Program-made: the position numbers and the translations under genes | Notes under the pieces: generated by a model | What the model saw: the letters and a program-made list of their open reading frames with translations, nothing else | The model's database searches: none | Told to the model about the DNA's origin: nothing | From: Paractinoplanes ovalisporus | GTDB lineage: Bacteria > Actinomycetota > Actinomycetes > Mycobacteriales > Micromonosporaceae | Reading direction: 5' to 3' | DNA: 64,000 nt | Assembly (NCBI RefSeq): GCF_016834655.1 | Contig: NZ_JAENHP010000014.1 | Location: 1 to 64,000, forward strand | In this document: positions 1 to 8,805 of the stretch, in pieces | Layout of the letters: every line of letters begins with the position of its first letter | Numbering within the stretch: the stretch's first letter is position 1

Positions 1-1343
1 TGCGCATGCCCGGACGCCACCTCGTCGTCCGAAAGCACATGACCGGACGCTGCGTCGTTGCGCGAATACGCATGAACGAGCAATCCGCTGTCGTGCGAAT
101 GCGCATGCCCGGACGCCACCTCGTCGTCCGAAAGCACATGACCGGACGCTGCGTCGTTGCGCGAATACGCATGAACGAGCAATCCGCTGTCGTGCGAATG
201 CGCATGCCCGGACGCCACCTCGTCGTGCGAGAGCGCATCACCGGACGCTGCGTCGTTGTGCGACTGCGCGTGGCCGAGTGTCGCGTCGTCGTCGTGCGAG
301 TGCGCGTGGCTGTGCGTGGCGTCGTGGTGGGAGTGGGCGTGAGCGGGGACTGCTACGGCTCGGGAAGCGCGGTAGCGTCGCACGGCCGAGATCAGGGCGC
401 CCACCCCGACGGCCGTGACCAGCACGCCGCTGGCCAGGCCCAAGTAACCGAGCACCGACTCGCCGGCCACGCCCGAGGCTGCGGTCAGCAACAGGCCCAG
501 GGCGATCACCCCGGCGGTGTGGGTGAACGTGACGGTGGCGCCCACCAGCACGGCGTCGCGGGGACGGCCCCGGCTTCCGGCCAGGTAGGCGGCCATCACG
601 GTCTTGCCGTGACCGGGCAGCGCGGCGTGCGCGGCCCCCAGCACCAACGACAACAGCACGGCCAGCAAACCGACCAGCGGAGTGAAACGCTCGCCGCCGA
701 CCAGGTCCTCCAGCCTGCGTTCGGCGCCGGCCAGCAACCCGGAACGGCCCGAGCCGGCGACGGCGACGGGAGCGGCGGCGCTGCCTTCACCGGGAGCGGC
801 CGTGAACGACGCCGAACGCACATCGGCCGGAGACGCCAACGGGTCCGACGGATAGGTGCGCAGCTCGTTGCTGACGCTCGCTGAGGGCAGCGAGGTGTCC
901 GACAGCCGTACGCCGGAACCGGCCGCCACGATCTCGCGCCAACCGATGCGGTCGTCGCGGAAACCGTTGGCCACCTCGACGCGCGCCGAACCGGAGATGT
1001 CGGCCGGCGCGGACAACCGGCATTCGAGCCGGCTCGTGCGCAAACCGCCGGCGCCGGGCGCGTAGGTGAGCGAATCGCTCAGAACCTTCCACCGAAGCTG
1101 TACGCCGCCGACCGAAACGCGCAACGCGTCCGCGGCCTCGTCGCACGAAGGGGCCGATTCCTGCAGAGTCGGCAACTCCGCGAGATCGGCCACCACGAGC
1201 GCCTCGATCCGGTCGGGATGCACGGTCAGGCCGGCGTAGCGGTTGACCGAGAAGTTGCCGAGCGGGTGAGCCGCGGCCGCCACCGCCGGGAGAGCCAGAA
1301 AGCCCACCAGCGCCAACACAGCCGTGACCACCAGCCGCCGCAC
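1..1343 (-). CDS. NicO-family nickel/cobalt exporter (C-terminus outside window)
   Basis: Partial gene; the reading frame is still open at the window's left edge. The GTG start at 1343 gives a clear signal peptide (MRRLVVTAVLALVGFL, ending near AVAAAA). A periplasmic N-terminal domain of about 200 residues follows, then membrane helices with the motif GAAHAALPGHGKTVMAAYL, typical of the NicO/RcnA family, which moves Ni2+ or Co2+ across the cytoplasmic membrane. After the third helix comes a cytoplasmic or loop segment very rich in His and Asp (HSHDDDATLGHAQSHND) that should bind metal. It ends in 33-residue tandem repeats at the window edge. The frame stays open upstream of 1343 into low-complexity sequence, but only the 1343 start places a signal peptide at the N-terminus. 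Next to the TPR and DUF4331 genes, on the same strand. Export rather than uptake is inferred from the family. Confidence 0.8.
   Translation of the reverse strand, partial: MRRLVVTAVLALVGFLALPAVAAAAHPLGNFSVNRYAGLTVHPDRIEALVVADLAELPTLQESAPSCDEAADALRVSVGGVQLRWKVLSDSLTYAPGAGGLRTSRLECRLSAPADISGSARVEVANGFRDDRIGWREIVAAGSGVRLSDTSLPSASVSNELRTYPSDPLASPADVRSASFTAAPGEGSAAAPVAVAGSGRSGLLAGAERRLEDLVGGERFTPLVGLLAVLLSLVLGAAHAALPGHGKTVMAAYLAGSRGRPRDAVLVGATVTFTHTAGVIALGLLLTAASGVAGESVLGYLGLASGVLVTAVGVGALISAVRRYRASRAVAVPAHAHSHHDATHSHAHSHDDDATLGHAQSHNDAASGDALSHDEVASGHAHSHDSGLLVHAYSRNDAASGHVLSDDEVASGHAHSHDSGLLVHAYSRNDAASGHVLSDDEVASGHA
2..270 (-). repeat. 99-bp tandem repeat coding a His-rich 33-residue unit
   Basis: Two copies (2-100 and 101-199) appear base-identical; a third, diverged copy starts at 200. 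The period of 99 bp is 33 codons, so repeat number can change without breaking the frame. The unit contains HAHSHDSGLLVHAYSRNDAA and then a DDEVASG segment. More copies may lie left of the window. Confidence 0.9.
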
Positions 1344-1394
1344 ACTCAAGACACGCGCGGCTACGCCACCAGGCCGCGGCCCATGCGCACGACG

Positions 1395-1660
1395 CGAAAC
1401 CGCGTCAACAGGCCGCTGCACACGCGCAAGACGTTCAACCGCGCCCTTGGGCCGCCGCAAACGCGCAACAACAGCCGCAAACCGCCGCGCACGCGCAGGA
1501 CCAACAACCGCGCCCACAAGCCGATACACGCGCGCACGACGCACAACCGCGCCAACAGACCGCCGCACACGCGCACGACGTACGAACGCGCCGGCAGGTT
1601 GCGGCACGCGCGCAACCGCGCCCGCAGAGCGTCGTGTGCGCACGACCGCGCCCACGGGGC
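1395..1660. repeat. Degenerate 39/30-bp minisatellite between genes
   Basis: This region between the NicO-type gene and the TPR gene holds about seven degenerate units around the core ACCGCGCC...CGCACACGCGCACGAC. Core positions are near 1399, 1438, 1507, 1546, 1585, 1615 and 1645, so spacings are 39, 69, 39, 39, 30 and 30 bp. Several frames are open on both strands because the sequence is almost free of A/T-rich codons; none looks like a real protein. Confidence 0.75.
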
Positions 1661-1678
1661 GTCGTTTACGGGGACGGC

Positions 1679-2971
1679 TCACGGCTGGGCCTCCAAGTCG
1701 GTCAGCAGACGGGCGGCGACGGGGCCGTCCGAAGGTGAGAAGTACGGGTTGAGCGCGCGCACCTTGGTCAGGGACAAGCGAGCCGCGGCCTGGTCGCCCA
1801 AAGCCAGCTGCGTCTGCGCCAAGTGGAAGGCGAACGCCGCGTTGTGCGGGCTCGCGGCGAGAGCCTTCTCCGCGTACGGGCGGGCCTCGCTGTCCCGGCC
1901 GGCTGCGTGCAACGCCTGGGCCAGCACGTCCGCGACCTCGGCGAACGGGCGCCGGCGCCACTCGGACTGGGCCGCGGTCACCGCCTGCGACGGGCGGCCC
2001 TGGGCCAGGGCCAGCTGGGCCGCGGTCAGGTCGTCGCGGCCGCCGTTGGCCACGAACAAGCGGTGGGCGGCGACGGCCAGGTCCAGCTGCCGAAAGGCTT
2101 CGGCGTCGCGTCCGGCCAGGCGGAGCATTTCCCCGTACGCGGAAAGGGTCTCGGGGGTGGGTGTGCGCGCGGCGATCGTGGCGGTGTCGGTGACCGCTTG
2201 CGCGAGGTTGCCGGTCGACGCGGCGATTCGCGCACGACCACGCAGCAAGGTGGCGAATGACGGGTCGGCGGCCAGTCCCGCGTCGTATTCGGCCTGGGCG
2301 CTGGTCAGGTCGCCGCGGAACCAGGCGAGATCGCCGAGCTGGCTGCGGCAGAACGCGATGTCGGCCGGGTCGACCGCGGCGTTCAGGGCCTGCTGCATCA
2401 AGCGAGTGGCTTCGGTCAGGCGGCCGCGCTGTTCCAGGTCGTAGGAGCCGCGTGCGTACGCGGCCAGGCCCGGCCTCAAATCGAGCATGCGCTGGATCGC
2501 CGCGGTCGCCTGCGTCGCGCGGCCCAGCTGCGTCTCGGCATCGGCCAGAACCCCGTACGCGGACGCATCGAAGGGGTTGGCGCGTAGCGCCCGTTGCGCG
2601 AACGTGCGCGCTTGAGCGAATTCGTGACGCGCGTTGGCAAGCGCGCCGAGGCCGGTGAGCGCGTCGGAGTTGTCGGTGGCCTTGACCGTCAGCGAGCGGC
2701 GCAGCGCGGTCTCGGCCAGGGGGTAGCGGCTGGGGTCGGCGGTGATCCGGGCCTGCTCGACGTAGGCGAGGCCCAGCTCGGCCCAGGTCCGGTGGTCGCC
2801 GGGCAGTTCGCGGAGGCGCTGCTGGGCCCGCTCGATCGTCTGAGCGAGGCGATCGGGGCGGGCCGGCAGCGTCGAACTCGACATCGGGGCGGGCTTTTCC
2901 CGCAGGCCGAGAACGGCGCCGGCCGCGAACAACGCGAGGGCGGCGACGACGATGGTCACGACTCGTTTCAT
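1679..2971 (-). CDS. Membrane-anchored tetratricopeptide-repeat protein
   Basis: 430 residues from the ATG at 2971, chosen because AAAGGGGGAT precedes it; an in-frame ATG 30 bp upstream lacks such a site. One N-terminal hydrophobic segment (VVTIVVAALALFAAGAVLGL) acts as signal or anchor. The rest is helical TPR-like repeats, for example LAETALRRSLTVKATDNSDA and FAQARTFAQRALRANPFDAS, with the usual A-x(3)-P spacing. The protein is probably outside the membrane and holds partners together. It lies between DUF4331 and NicO-type genes on the same strand, a grouping I recall from other actinobacteria, so a role with metal transport or the DUF4331 protein is plausible but inferred. Confidence 0.8.
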   Translation of the reverse strand: MKRVVTIVVAALALFAAGAVLGLREKPAPMSSSTLPARPDRLAQTIERAQQRLRELPGDHRTWAELGLAYVEQARITADPSRYPLAETALRRSLTVKATDNSDALTGLGALANARHEFAQARTFAQRALRANPFDASAYGVLADAETQLGRATQATAAIQRMLDLRPGLAAYARGSYDLEQRGRLTEATRLMQQALNAAVDPADIAFCRSQLGDLAWFRGDLTSAQAEYDAGLAADPSFATLLRGRARIAASTGNLAQAVTDTATIAARTPTPETLSAYGEMLRLAGRDAEAFRQLDLAVAAHRLFVANGGRDDLTAAQLALAQGRPSQAVTAAQSEWRRRPFAEVADVLAQALHAAGRDSEARPYAEKALAASPHNAAFAFHLAQTQLALGDQAAARLSLTKVRALNPYFSPSDGPVAARLLTDLEAQP

Positions 2972-2990
2972 GGCTGATCCCCCTTTAGGT

Positions 2991-3020
2991 GGCGGGCGCA
3001 TCGGAGCCGATGCGCCCGCC
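2991..3020 (-). terminator. Strong hairpin between DUF4331 and TPR genes
   Basis: Perfect 14-bp inverted repeat (GGCGGGCGCATCGG and its complement) with a 2-base centre. It sits just after the DUF4331 stop and 20 bp before the TPR start. The T-run (TTTTCT) follows the hairpin on the plus strand, not on the transcribed strand, so it may be a partial terminator or an RNA-stabilising structure. Confidence 0.55.
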
Positions 3021-3025
3021 TTTTC

Positions 3026-4714
3026 TCAGAACCTGACGGTGGGATCGCTGTCGTAAGGCGTGCTGACCCGGCGACGCCGTTTCATCAGCCACCAGACGGC
3101 GAGCATGACCAGCAGGGCGCCCAGTCCGCCGACGCCGAAGATGACGGCGGAACCGTTGAGCATCGACGAATTCGAGGCGGGCGCGAGATCGGGAGCCGCC
3201 TCGGTGTCGGAGGCGCCGGAATCAACTGCGGACGAGGATCCGCCATCGACTGCGGACGAAGACCCGGAATCGACCGGCGAGGATCCGGAATCGGCCGCCG
3301 GGGCCCGGTTCCCACGTCCCGCGTTCACGGCACCCTGGTTCGGCAGGGCGACGTACGGGAAATTGGCGCCGAAGGCGTTGTCGTTCGCGTCCACCTTGTC
3401 GCCGGCCGCGAGCGCGTCGACCAGTTTGCCGCTCTGCGCCGCGCCCTCGACCGCCTGCACCGCGATGTCCACGGCGTCGTCGGTGAGCCGCCGGCCGTTC
3501 GGGAACCCTTGCAGGTCACCGGCGAGCACGCCGAGCCGCTTCGGATCGGCCGCGACCGGCACGGAAAGGTTCAGCCGCAGCATCTCCGAGGGCCGGAACC
3601 GGTTCGGATTGACGTCCTTGTTGTTGAGCTGCGAATTCAGGTCGGCCTTGATGGGGCCGCCGGCCTTGGTCGTGATGCCGGTCAGGAAGATTTCGACGAG
3701 GTCGTTCCGCGGGGTCGCGGGCGCCTTCACGCCGTAGATCTTCTCGATGAGCATCGGCAGTTCCGGATTGGTGACCCGCTTGACGACGGCCGGGATTCCG
3801 GCGTCCTTGTCGGGCGAGATCGAGTTGAACGCGTCCTTGAGCCCGGCCGGCACGACGACCTCGTTGACCAGCGGGTTCCCGAGCCGCGAGACCTGCACCC
3901 GGTCGCCGCGCGAGGGTCCGTCGGAAACGCGGGAACGGCTGCGTTCGGTGGTGCTCCAGATGCCGACCACCGGGTTCTTCTTGGCGTCGCCCTTGAGCGC
4001 GACATCCTTGAACGGAACCTGAATGGCGATGCTGTTGACGTTGTATCCGGCGAGCGTGTCGGTGCCGGTCTCGCTCAGATCCCCGCCGTAGAGCAGGTCG
4101 AAGACGCGCAGGTCGAGGAAGAACGGGTCGTCGGCCTGGCCGGCGAACAGTTTCCAGCCGCCGTCGAGCTGAATGGTGGCCTGGTCACGCAGTTTCTGAT
4201 AGTCCGGCATCGAGGCCGCTCCGATCCGCGAGGGCGCCACCGGTGCGTCCTTGATGCGGGTCTTGAACGGCTCGCCGTTGAACGACGACTCGAGCGTGTA
4301 GGTCTGCTTGAACAACAGATTCTCGTCGTCGAGCGAGGTGACCGGCCCGTTGTTGTAGAGGAACGTCGAGTTGCCGCGCTTGTCGACGTTCTTGAACGTC
4401 CACCGGAACACCGAGTCGGGCTTGGCGTCACCGTCACTGTCCACATTGATGCGGTAGGCGGCGTCGGTCGCGAACGGATAGAAGTTGGGCCCGCCGTCCG
4501 GTTCCTCGAACGGGATCCAGTTGGCGATCATCGTGACGTACCCCGGCCGTTCCGGGCTGACGAAGGCGTACACGTCGGTGTTGTCAGCGGCCGGATCGCT
4601 CGCGATGAGTGGTGCTTCCCGGTGGCTGGAAGCGTTGGAGGCTCCCGGCCCGAGTGCGGCCAGTGCCGCGACGATCGCCGCGACCCCGGTGGCCGCCACT
4701 AGTTTCTTGCGCAT
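3026..4714 (-). CDS. DUF4331 surface protein with C-terminal membrane anchor
   Basis: 562 residues from the ATG at 4714, preceded by AGGGGGAGGAAAAAG. Signal peptide of about 28 residues (MRKKLVAATGVAAIVAALAA), then the characteristic DUF4331 opening SSHREAPLIASDPAADNTDV and a long beta-rich domain with FLDLRVFDLLYGGDLSETGTD and FPNGRRLTDDAVDIAVQAV. A Ser/Asp/Ala-rich linker of about 40 residues leads to one transmembrane helix (VIFGVGGLGALLVMLAVWW) and a basic tail KRRRR. The protein should therefore be displayed on the outer face of the membrane. Biochemical function of DUF4331 is not known to me. It is first in the direction of transcription, followed by a hairpin and the TPR gene. Confidence 0.88.
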   Translation of the reverse strand: MRKKLVAATGVAAIVAALAALGPGASNASSHREAPLIASDPAADNTDVYAFVSPERPGYVTMIANWIPFEEPDGGPNFYPFATDAAYRINVDSDGDAKPDSVFRWTFKNVDKRGNSTFLYNNGPVTSLDDENLLFKQTYTLESSFNGEPFKTRIKDAPVAPSRIGAASMPDYQKLRDQATIQLDGGWKLFAGQADDPFFLDLRVFDLLYGGDLSETGTDTLAGYNVNSIAIQVPFKDVALKGDAKKNPVVGIWSTTERSRSRVSDGPSRGDRVQVSRLGNPLVNEVVVPAGLKDAFNSISPDKDAGIPAVVKRVTNPELPMLIEKIYGVKAPATPRNDLVEIFLTGITTKAGGPIKADLNSQLNNKDVNPNRFRPSEMLRLNLSVPVAADPKRLGVLAGDLQGFPNGRRLTDDAVDIAVQAVEGAAQSGKLVDALAAGDKVDANDNAFGANFPYVALPNQGAVNAGRGNRAPAADSGSSPVDSGSSSAVDGGSSSAVDSGASDTEAAPDLAPASNSSMLNGSAVIFGVGGLGALLVMLAVWWLMKRRRRVSTPYDSDPTVRF

Positions 4715-4841
4715 CTTTTTCCTCCCCCTGGTGTCGGGAGGACTTCGCATCTGCCGCGCTTTCGGTTGGGTCGCGGCCCGGCTTTGGCACATTCGGGCCC
4801 TGAACTGCGCCGTACGATGATTTCGACATTCGGGGGTGCCG

Positions 4842-6401
4842 ATGCTTCTGCGGTTCATGCTGCGCCGGGAAAGGGCCACACTGCCGTGGTGGCTGCTCGG
4901 CGCCACGCTGCTCGTGCTGGTGCAGTCCACTCAGAGCCAGAGTCTCTACGGCAGCGCGGAAGATCTCGCCCAGCTGCGCGCCACGATCGGCGGCAACACG
5001 GCGGTCATCGCGATGAGCGGCCCCACCGAGCTGCTGACGACGATCGGCGGCGAGGTCGTCTTCGAGATCTTCGCGTTCCTGTCGATCGTGGTCGTGCTGA
5101 TGAACATGTTCCTGGTCGGCCGGCAGACCCGCGCCGACGAGGAGACCGGGCGCGCCGAGTTGATCCGGTCCACTCAGGTCGGCCGGCACGCCCCGCTGGC
5201 GTCGGCGCTCGGTCTGGCCGCCCTGGCCGACCTGGCCGTCGGGGTGCTGGTGTTCGCGGTGGCGGTGGGCACGGGTCTGCCGGTCGCCGGCTCGGCGCTG
5301 TTCGGCACGGCGATCACGGCCGTGGGACTGACGTTCGCGGCGCTCACGGCGGTCGCCGCGCAGATCTTCGAAAACGTCCGTACGGCGTACGGGAGTGTCG
5401 CCGCCGTGCTGGGGGCCGCGTTCGCGCTACGGGCCGCGGGCGACACCGGCAACGGCGTGCTGTCGTGGCTCTCGCCGATCGGGTGGGGGCAGAGGACTTT
5501 CCCGTACGCCGGAGATCGCTGGTGGCCGCTGCTGCTCCCGCTGGTCACGACGTCGGTGATGGTCGCGCTGGCGATGGTGCTGCTGGAGCGGCGCGACTTC
5601 GGGGCGGGGCTGATCCCGTCGCGGCCCGGGCCACCGTCGGCGTCGCGGGCGCTCGGGAACGCGTACGGGCTGGCCTGGCGTCTGCAACGGGGTGCCCTGG
5701 TCGGTTGGGCGTCGGGGCTGGCGCTGCTGGGTGTGGCGTACGGGTCGATCGGCAACAGCATCGAGCAATATGTGAGGGACAATCCCGAATTCGCCGATTT
5801 CCTGCCCGGCGGCGCGGAGAGCGTCCTCGACTCCTACCTGGCACTCACGGTCAGCGTGTCGGCGCTGCTGGCCGCGGCGTACGGCGTCACGAGTGTCCTG
5901 CGTGTCCGCGCCGAGGAAACCTCCGGTCGCGCCGAGCCGGTGCTGGCCACCGCGACCAGCCGTCTCACGTGGCTCGCGGCCCAGCTCAGCGTGGCCCTGG
6001 CCGGAACCGTCGTGGCCCTGCTCGCGATCGGCATCGGCGAGGGCGTCGCGTACGCCTTGACGGTCTCCGACGCCGACCAGGTGCCCCGCCCGATCGGGAT
6101 CGCCCTGACCTACGTGCCCGCCGTCTGGCTGGTGGTGGCGGTCGCGGTGCTGGCCGTGGGCTGGTTGCCCCGCCCGGCGGCCGCGGTCGCGTGGGTGGTC
6201 GTGGGCTACTGCGCGGTCGTCACCCTGTTCGCGAACTCGTTCGACCTGCCGGAGTGGGCGCAGCGGGCGTCACCGTTCACCCATACGCCGCAGGTCCCGG
6301 TCGAGTCGCTGACCGCCCTGCCGCTCCTCGCGGTCACCCTGGTGGCGGCGGCGTTCCTCGCCACCGGATACGTGGGTTTCCGCCGCCGCGACATCGGCTG
6401 A
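4842..6401 (+). CDS. ABC-2 type exporter permease (orphan)
   Basis: 519 residues with about 12 hydrophobic segments in two similar halves (LLRFMLRRERATLPWWLLG near the start; a second half from about residue 270, beginning AYGLAWRLQRGALVGWASGL). Each half has a soluble stretch after helix 1 and an RADEETGRAE or RAEETSGRAEP loop, the hallmark of actinobacterial permeases annotated as polyketide or multidrug exporters. ATG 4842 is preferred over GTG 4836 because the GGGGG ribosome site is 5 bases before it. Such permeases normally work with an ATPase encoded immediately beside them; none is next to this gene, so the partner must be elsewhere. Substrate unknown. Confidence 0.85.
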   Translation: MLLRFMLRRERATLPWWLLGATLLVLVQSTQSQSLYGSAEDLAQLRATIGGNTAVIAMSGPTELLTTIGGEVVFEIFAFLSIVVVLMNMFLVGRQTRADEETGRAELIRSTQVGRHAPLASALGLAALADLAVGVLVFAVAVGTGLPVAGSALFGTAITAVGLTFAALTAVAAQIFENVRTAYGSVAAVLGAAFALRAAGDTGNGVLSWLSPIGWGQRTFPYAGDRWWPLLLPLVTTSVMVALAMVLLERRDFGAGLIPSRPGPPSASRALGNAYGLAWRLQRGALVGWASGLALLGVAYGSIGNSIEQYVRDNPEFADFLPGGAESVLDSYLALTVSVSALLAAAYGVTSVLRVRAEETSGRAEPVLATATSRLTWLAAQLSVALAGTVVALLAIGIGEGVAYALTVSDADQVPRPIGIALTYVPAVWLVVAVAVLAVGWLPRPAAAVAWVVVGYCAVVTLFANSFDLPEWAQRASPFTHTPQVPVESLTALPLLAVTLVAAAFLATGYVGFRRRDIG

Positions 6402-6515
6402 CACCCGCGCTTTCCCGCCCGACGCGACCTCCGCCGGCACCCGCGTTTCCCGCCCGCCGCGACGCCCGCCGACATCCACGTTTCCCGAGTGGCGATGGCA
6501 CTGGCTGACACCCGG
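6397..6515. repeat. 36-bp tandem repeat downstream of the permease gene
   Basis: About 3.3 copies of a 35-36 bp unit starting GCTGACACCCGCG...TTTCCCG, at about 6397, 6433, 6468 and 6504. The first copy contains the permease stop codon, so the array begins exactly at the gene's end. Confidence 0.7.
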
Positions 6516-6553
6516 CAGGGAACGATCACCATCTTTCCGGCACAATCCGAAAC

Positions 6554-7042
6554 ATGATCAACTCGCGGTCGCTCGTCTACGGTCACGCTCAGTTGCACGA
6601 CTGCCTTGCCTTCGCGGACGGGGCCACCGCCGCCGAGGAGGCGCGGGCCGTTGTTGCGCTCGGTGAGGCGCAGACCTGGGGCGAGGCCCGTGCGGTGGTC
6701 TTCGCCGGTGACGGCTGGAATCCGGCCGACCCGGACTACGACGAGGACGCGGACGAGCACACCGACGAGACGCCGTTCGACATCAACGAACTGGGCGCAG
6801 TGATCGATGGCAACTGGCCCAAGATGGTCACCGTGCGTGCGCTCACGCTGCTGCCGGAAGACCTGCGGGCGAAGTTCGGGACGGTCGAGTTCACCACGCA
6901 CAACGGTGAATACCTGGACATCCCGCTCACCGCCGAGAATGACCTGGTCGCGGCGCTGCGGGAGCGTGGCTTCGAGGTGACCCGCGACGACGACCTGATC
7001 AACGCGCTCGACGGACGCACGTTCAGCCCGATCGAGGGCTAG
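6554..7042 (+). CDS. Hypothetical acidic cytoplasmic protein
   Basis: 162 residues, no signal or membrane segment, strongly acidic in the middle (DPDYDEDADEHTDET). Predicted alternating helix and strand; I do not recognise the family. The ATG at 6554 has no strong ribosome site, and it follows the 36-bp repeat region. The codon pattern is that of a real actinobacterial gene (GC-rich third positions). It stands alone between a plus-strand permease and a minus-strand oxidoreductase. Confidence 0.6.
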   Translation: MINSRSLVYGHAQLHDCLAFADGATAAEEARAVVALGEAQTWGEARAVVFAGDGWNPADPDYDEDADEHTDETPFDINELGAVIDGNWPKMVTVRALTLLPEDLRAKFGTVEFTTHNGEYLDIPLTAENDLVAALRERGFEVTRDDDLINALDGRTFSPIEG

Positions 7043-7166
7043 AGACCGTCTCGGATCCGGGCCTCGCCGCCAGGGCACGAGCGCGTCGGTCGCCACATGC
7101 CGTTCGCCGAGTCCCACAGGTAGCTACTAACAGGCGCCGGCTCTCGCACGCGCGGCGTGGACGGCG

Positions 7167-8315
7167 CTAGCTTTCGAGGGCGGCGTAGATGTCGTACTCG
7201 TGGATCCACGCCACCGTGTCGGGCAGGGACTGCAGGCGGGCGTTGCGGGCCTCGGCCGGCGGCCCGTCGGGCAGCTGGAAACAGGCCGCGTTGGCCCGGG
7301 CGCCCAGCTGGATCTGGCGGGTCCGGGCCTTGCGCACGTTCTCATAGCGCCGCAAAGCCTCGGCCGTGGTCAGGTCGGGGCGGGCCAGGCAGGCGGCCAG
7401 CGCCGCGGCGTCCTCGAGGGCCTGGTTGGTGCCCTGTCCGGCGTGCGGCAGCATCGGGTGGGCGGCGTCGCCGAGCAGGGTGGTCCGGTCGGTGCTCCAG
7501 TCGCGCAGCGGTTCGCGGTCATAGAGGGCCCATCGGCCCACCTCGCCGGCATTGGCGAGCATCGTGGTCACGGTGTCGGTCCAGCCCTCGAACGCGGCTA
7601 CCGCCTCGGCCGGGTCGCTGCGGGCCGACCACGATTCGAGCGTCCATTCCGGGTCGGGCACGTAGGCCACAAAATTGATGAACTCGCCGCCCCGCACCGG
7701 ATAGGCCACCAGGTGCCGGTTGGGCCCGAGGAAGAACGTCAGGCCGAACGTCTCGCCGCCGGGCACCTTGTCGACCGGGGTCAATCCGCGGTAGCAGCTC
7801 ATCGCGGAGAAAACCGGTTCATCGGGACCCCGTACGACCGAGCGCAGGCCGTCGGCGCCGACCACCACATCGGCCGTCGCGGTCGAGCCGTCGGCGAACG
7901 AGAGCTCCCCCGACGCGGAAACGGCGGCACAGCGGCGATTCAGGAGCGGAGTTCCCCCGTACGCGGAAAGGAGCACCTGATGGAAGTCGGCGCGATGAAT
8001 GCCCAGGAAAGGGCCGCCGAACCGCCGCTCGTACCAGTCGCCCATCGGGTGCTCATAGAAGATCTCGCCCGTACGCCAATGGTGGAACTGGATGCGCTGC
8101 AGGCGTGACGAGACATTGCGGACCGCCGCGCCGAGCCCGAGCGCGTCGAGCACGCGCATTCCGTTGCCGCCGAGGGAGACGCCGGCGCCGATCTCGTCGA
8201 GCGAGCGAGCCTGGTCATAGACGTCGACCGCGAATCCCCGGGCCTGCAAAGCGATCGCGGCCGTGAGTCCCCCGACGCCCGATCCGACCACTGCGATGTG
8301 AACCATGCTCCACAT
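7167..8315 (-). CDS. FAD-dependent aromatic-type monooxygenase
   Basis: 382 residues. N-terminal Rossmann motif VVGSGVGGLTAAIALQARG (residues 9-27), a DG motif in VVVGADGLRSVVRG, and the second FAD motif LLGDAAHPMLPHAGQGTNQA mark a PHBH/salicylate-hydroxylase-type flavoprotein that uses NAD(P)H and O2. No signal peptide, so cytosolic. Two close starts (8315 and 8306) are possible; 8315 has AAGG six bases upstream. It is followed on the same strand, after a gap, by a DoxX-like gene. Substrate cannot be read from sequence. Confidence 0.85.
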   Translation of the reverse strand: MWSMVHIAVVGSGVGGLTAAIALQARGFAVDVYDQARSLDEIGAGVSLGGNGMRVLDALGLGAAVRNVSSRLQRIQFHHWRTGEIFYEHPMGDWYERRFGGPFLGIHRADFHQVLLSAYGGTPLLNRRCAAVSASGELSFADGSTATADVVVGADGLRSVVRGPDEPVFSAMSCYRGLTPVDKVPGGETFGLTFFLGPNRHLVAYPVRGGEFINFVAYVPDPEWTLESWSARSDPAEAVAAFEGWTDTVTTMLANAGEVGRWALYDREPLRDWSTDRTTLLGDAAHPMLPHAGQGTNQALEDAAALAACLARPDLTTAEALRRYENVRKARTRQIQLGARANAACFQLPDGPPAEARNARLQSLPDTVAWIHEYDIYAALES

Positions 8316-8387
8316 CAGACACCTTCGATGCGTACGGGGAAAGGCCGCTCCGCCGCACGCAGGCCGTTCAGCCTCGCGAAAGGCTGT

Positions 8388-8786
8388 TCAGCTCCGTGAC
8401 CGGGTTGCCGAGAGGGCCCAGGCGACCAGAACGGGTTGCCCGAGAAGGCGCAACGCCCGTTTGTTGTCGCTGTCGAGGCCGAAGCCGTCCTTGCGTTCCA
8501 GGAACTGCGCGATGTTGCCGGGGAAGACGCCGACGAAGAACGCGGCCGCCGCCTTGCCGAGCAGGCCCCGGGCCGGTTGTTTCCAGGTGGCCAGAAGCGC
8601 CGTTCCGAGGGCCAGTTCGACCACGCCCGAGACGAGGACGACCTTGTCGGGATCGGCCGGGAACCAGGAGGGCACCTGCGCCTGGAATTCCTGCCGTTGG
8701 GTGGTCAGGTGGCCGGCCCCGGCGGTGAGAAGGACACCGCCGAGGGCCGCCTGCCCGATTGCTCGCACAAAGCTCATGCCGGGCAC
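8388..8786 (-). CDS. DoxX-like small membrane protein
   Basis: 132 residues with about four hydrophobic helices (AIGQAALGGVLLTAGAGHLT, VVLVSGVVELALGTALLATW, LLGKAAAAFFVGVFPGNIAQF, LGQPVLVAWALSATRS). The pattern E-L-x-L-G in helix 2 and PGNI in helix 3 are typical of DoxX/DoxD-like proteins of unknown exact function, often linked to thiol or redox stress. The start is uncertain: GTG 8786 or ATG 8777, nine bases apart. Confidence 0.7.
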   Translation of the reverse strand: MPGMSFVRAIGQAALGGVLLTAGAGHLTTQRQEFQAQVPSWFPADPDKVVLVSGVVELALGTALLATWKQPARGLLGKAAAAFFVGVFPGNIAQFLERKDGFGLDSDNKRALRLLGQPVLVAWALSATRSRS

Positions 8787-8805
8787 ATTCCCGCGGAGGC
8801 GGGGG

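Noticed and set aside
1218-2444. Long plus-strand open frame opposite the NicO-type and TPR genes
   Set aside because: Arg/Ala/Thr-rich translation typical of the antisense of GC-rich genes; the minus-strand genes have signal peptides, motifs and ribosome sites.
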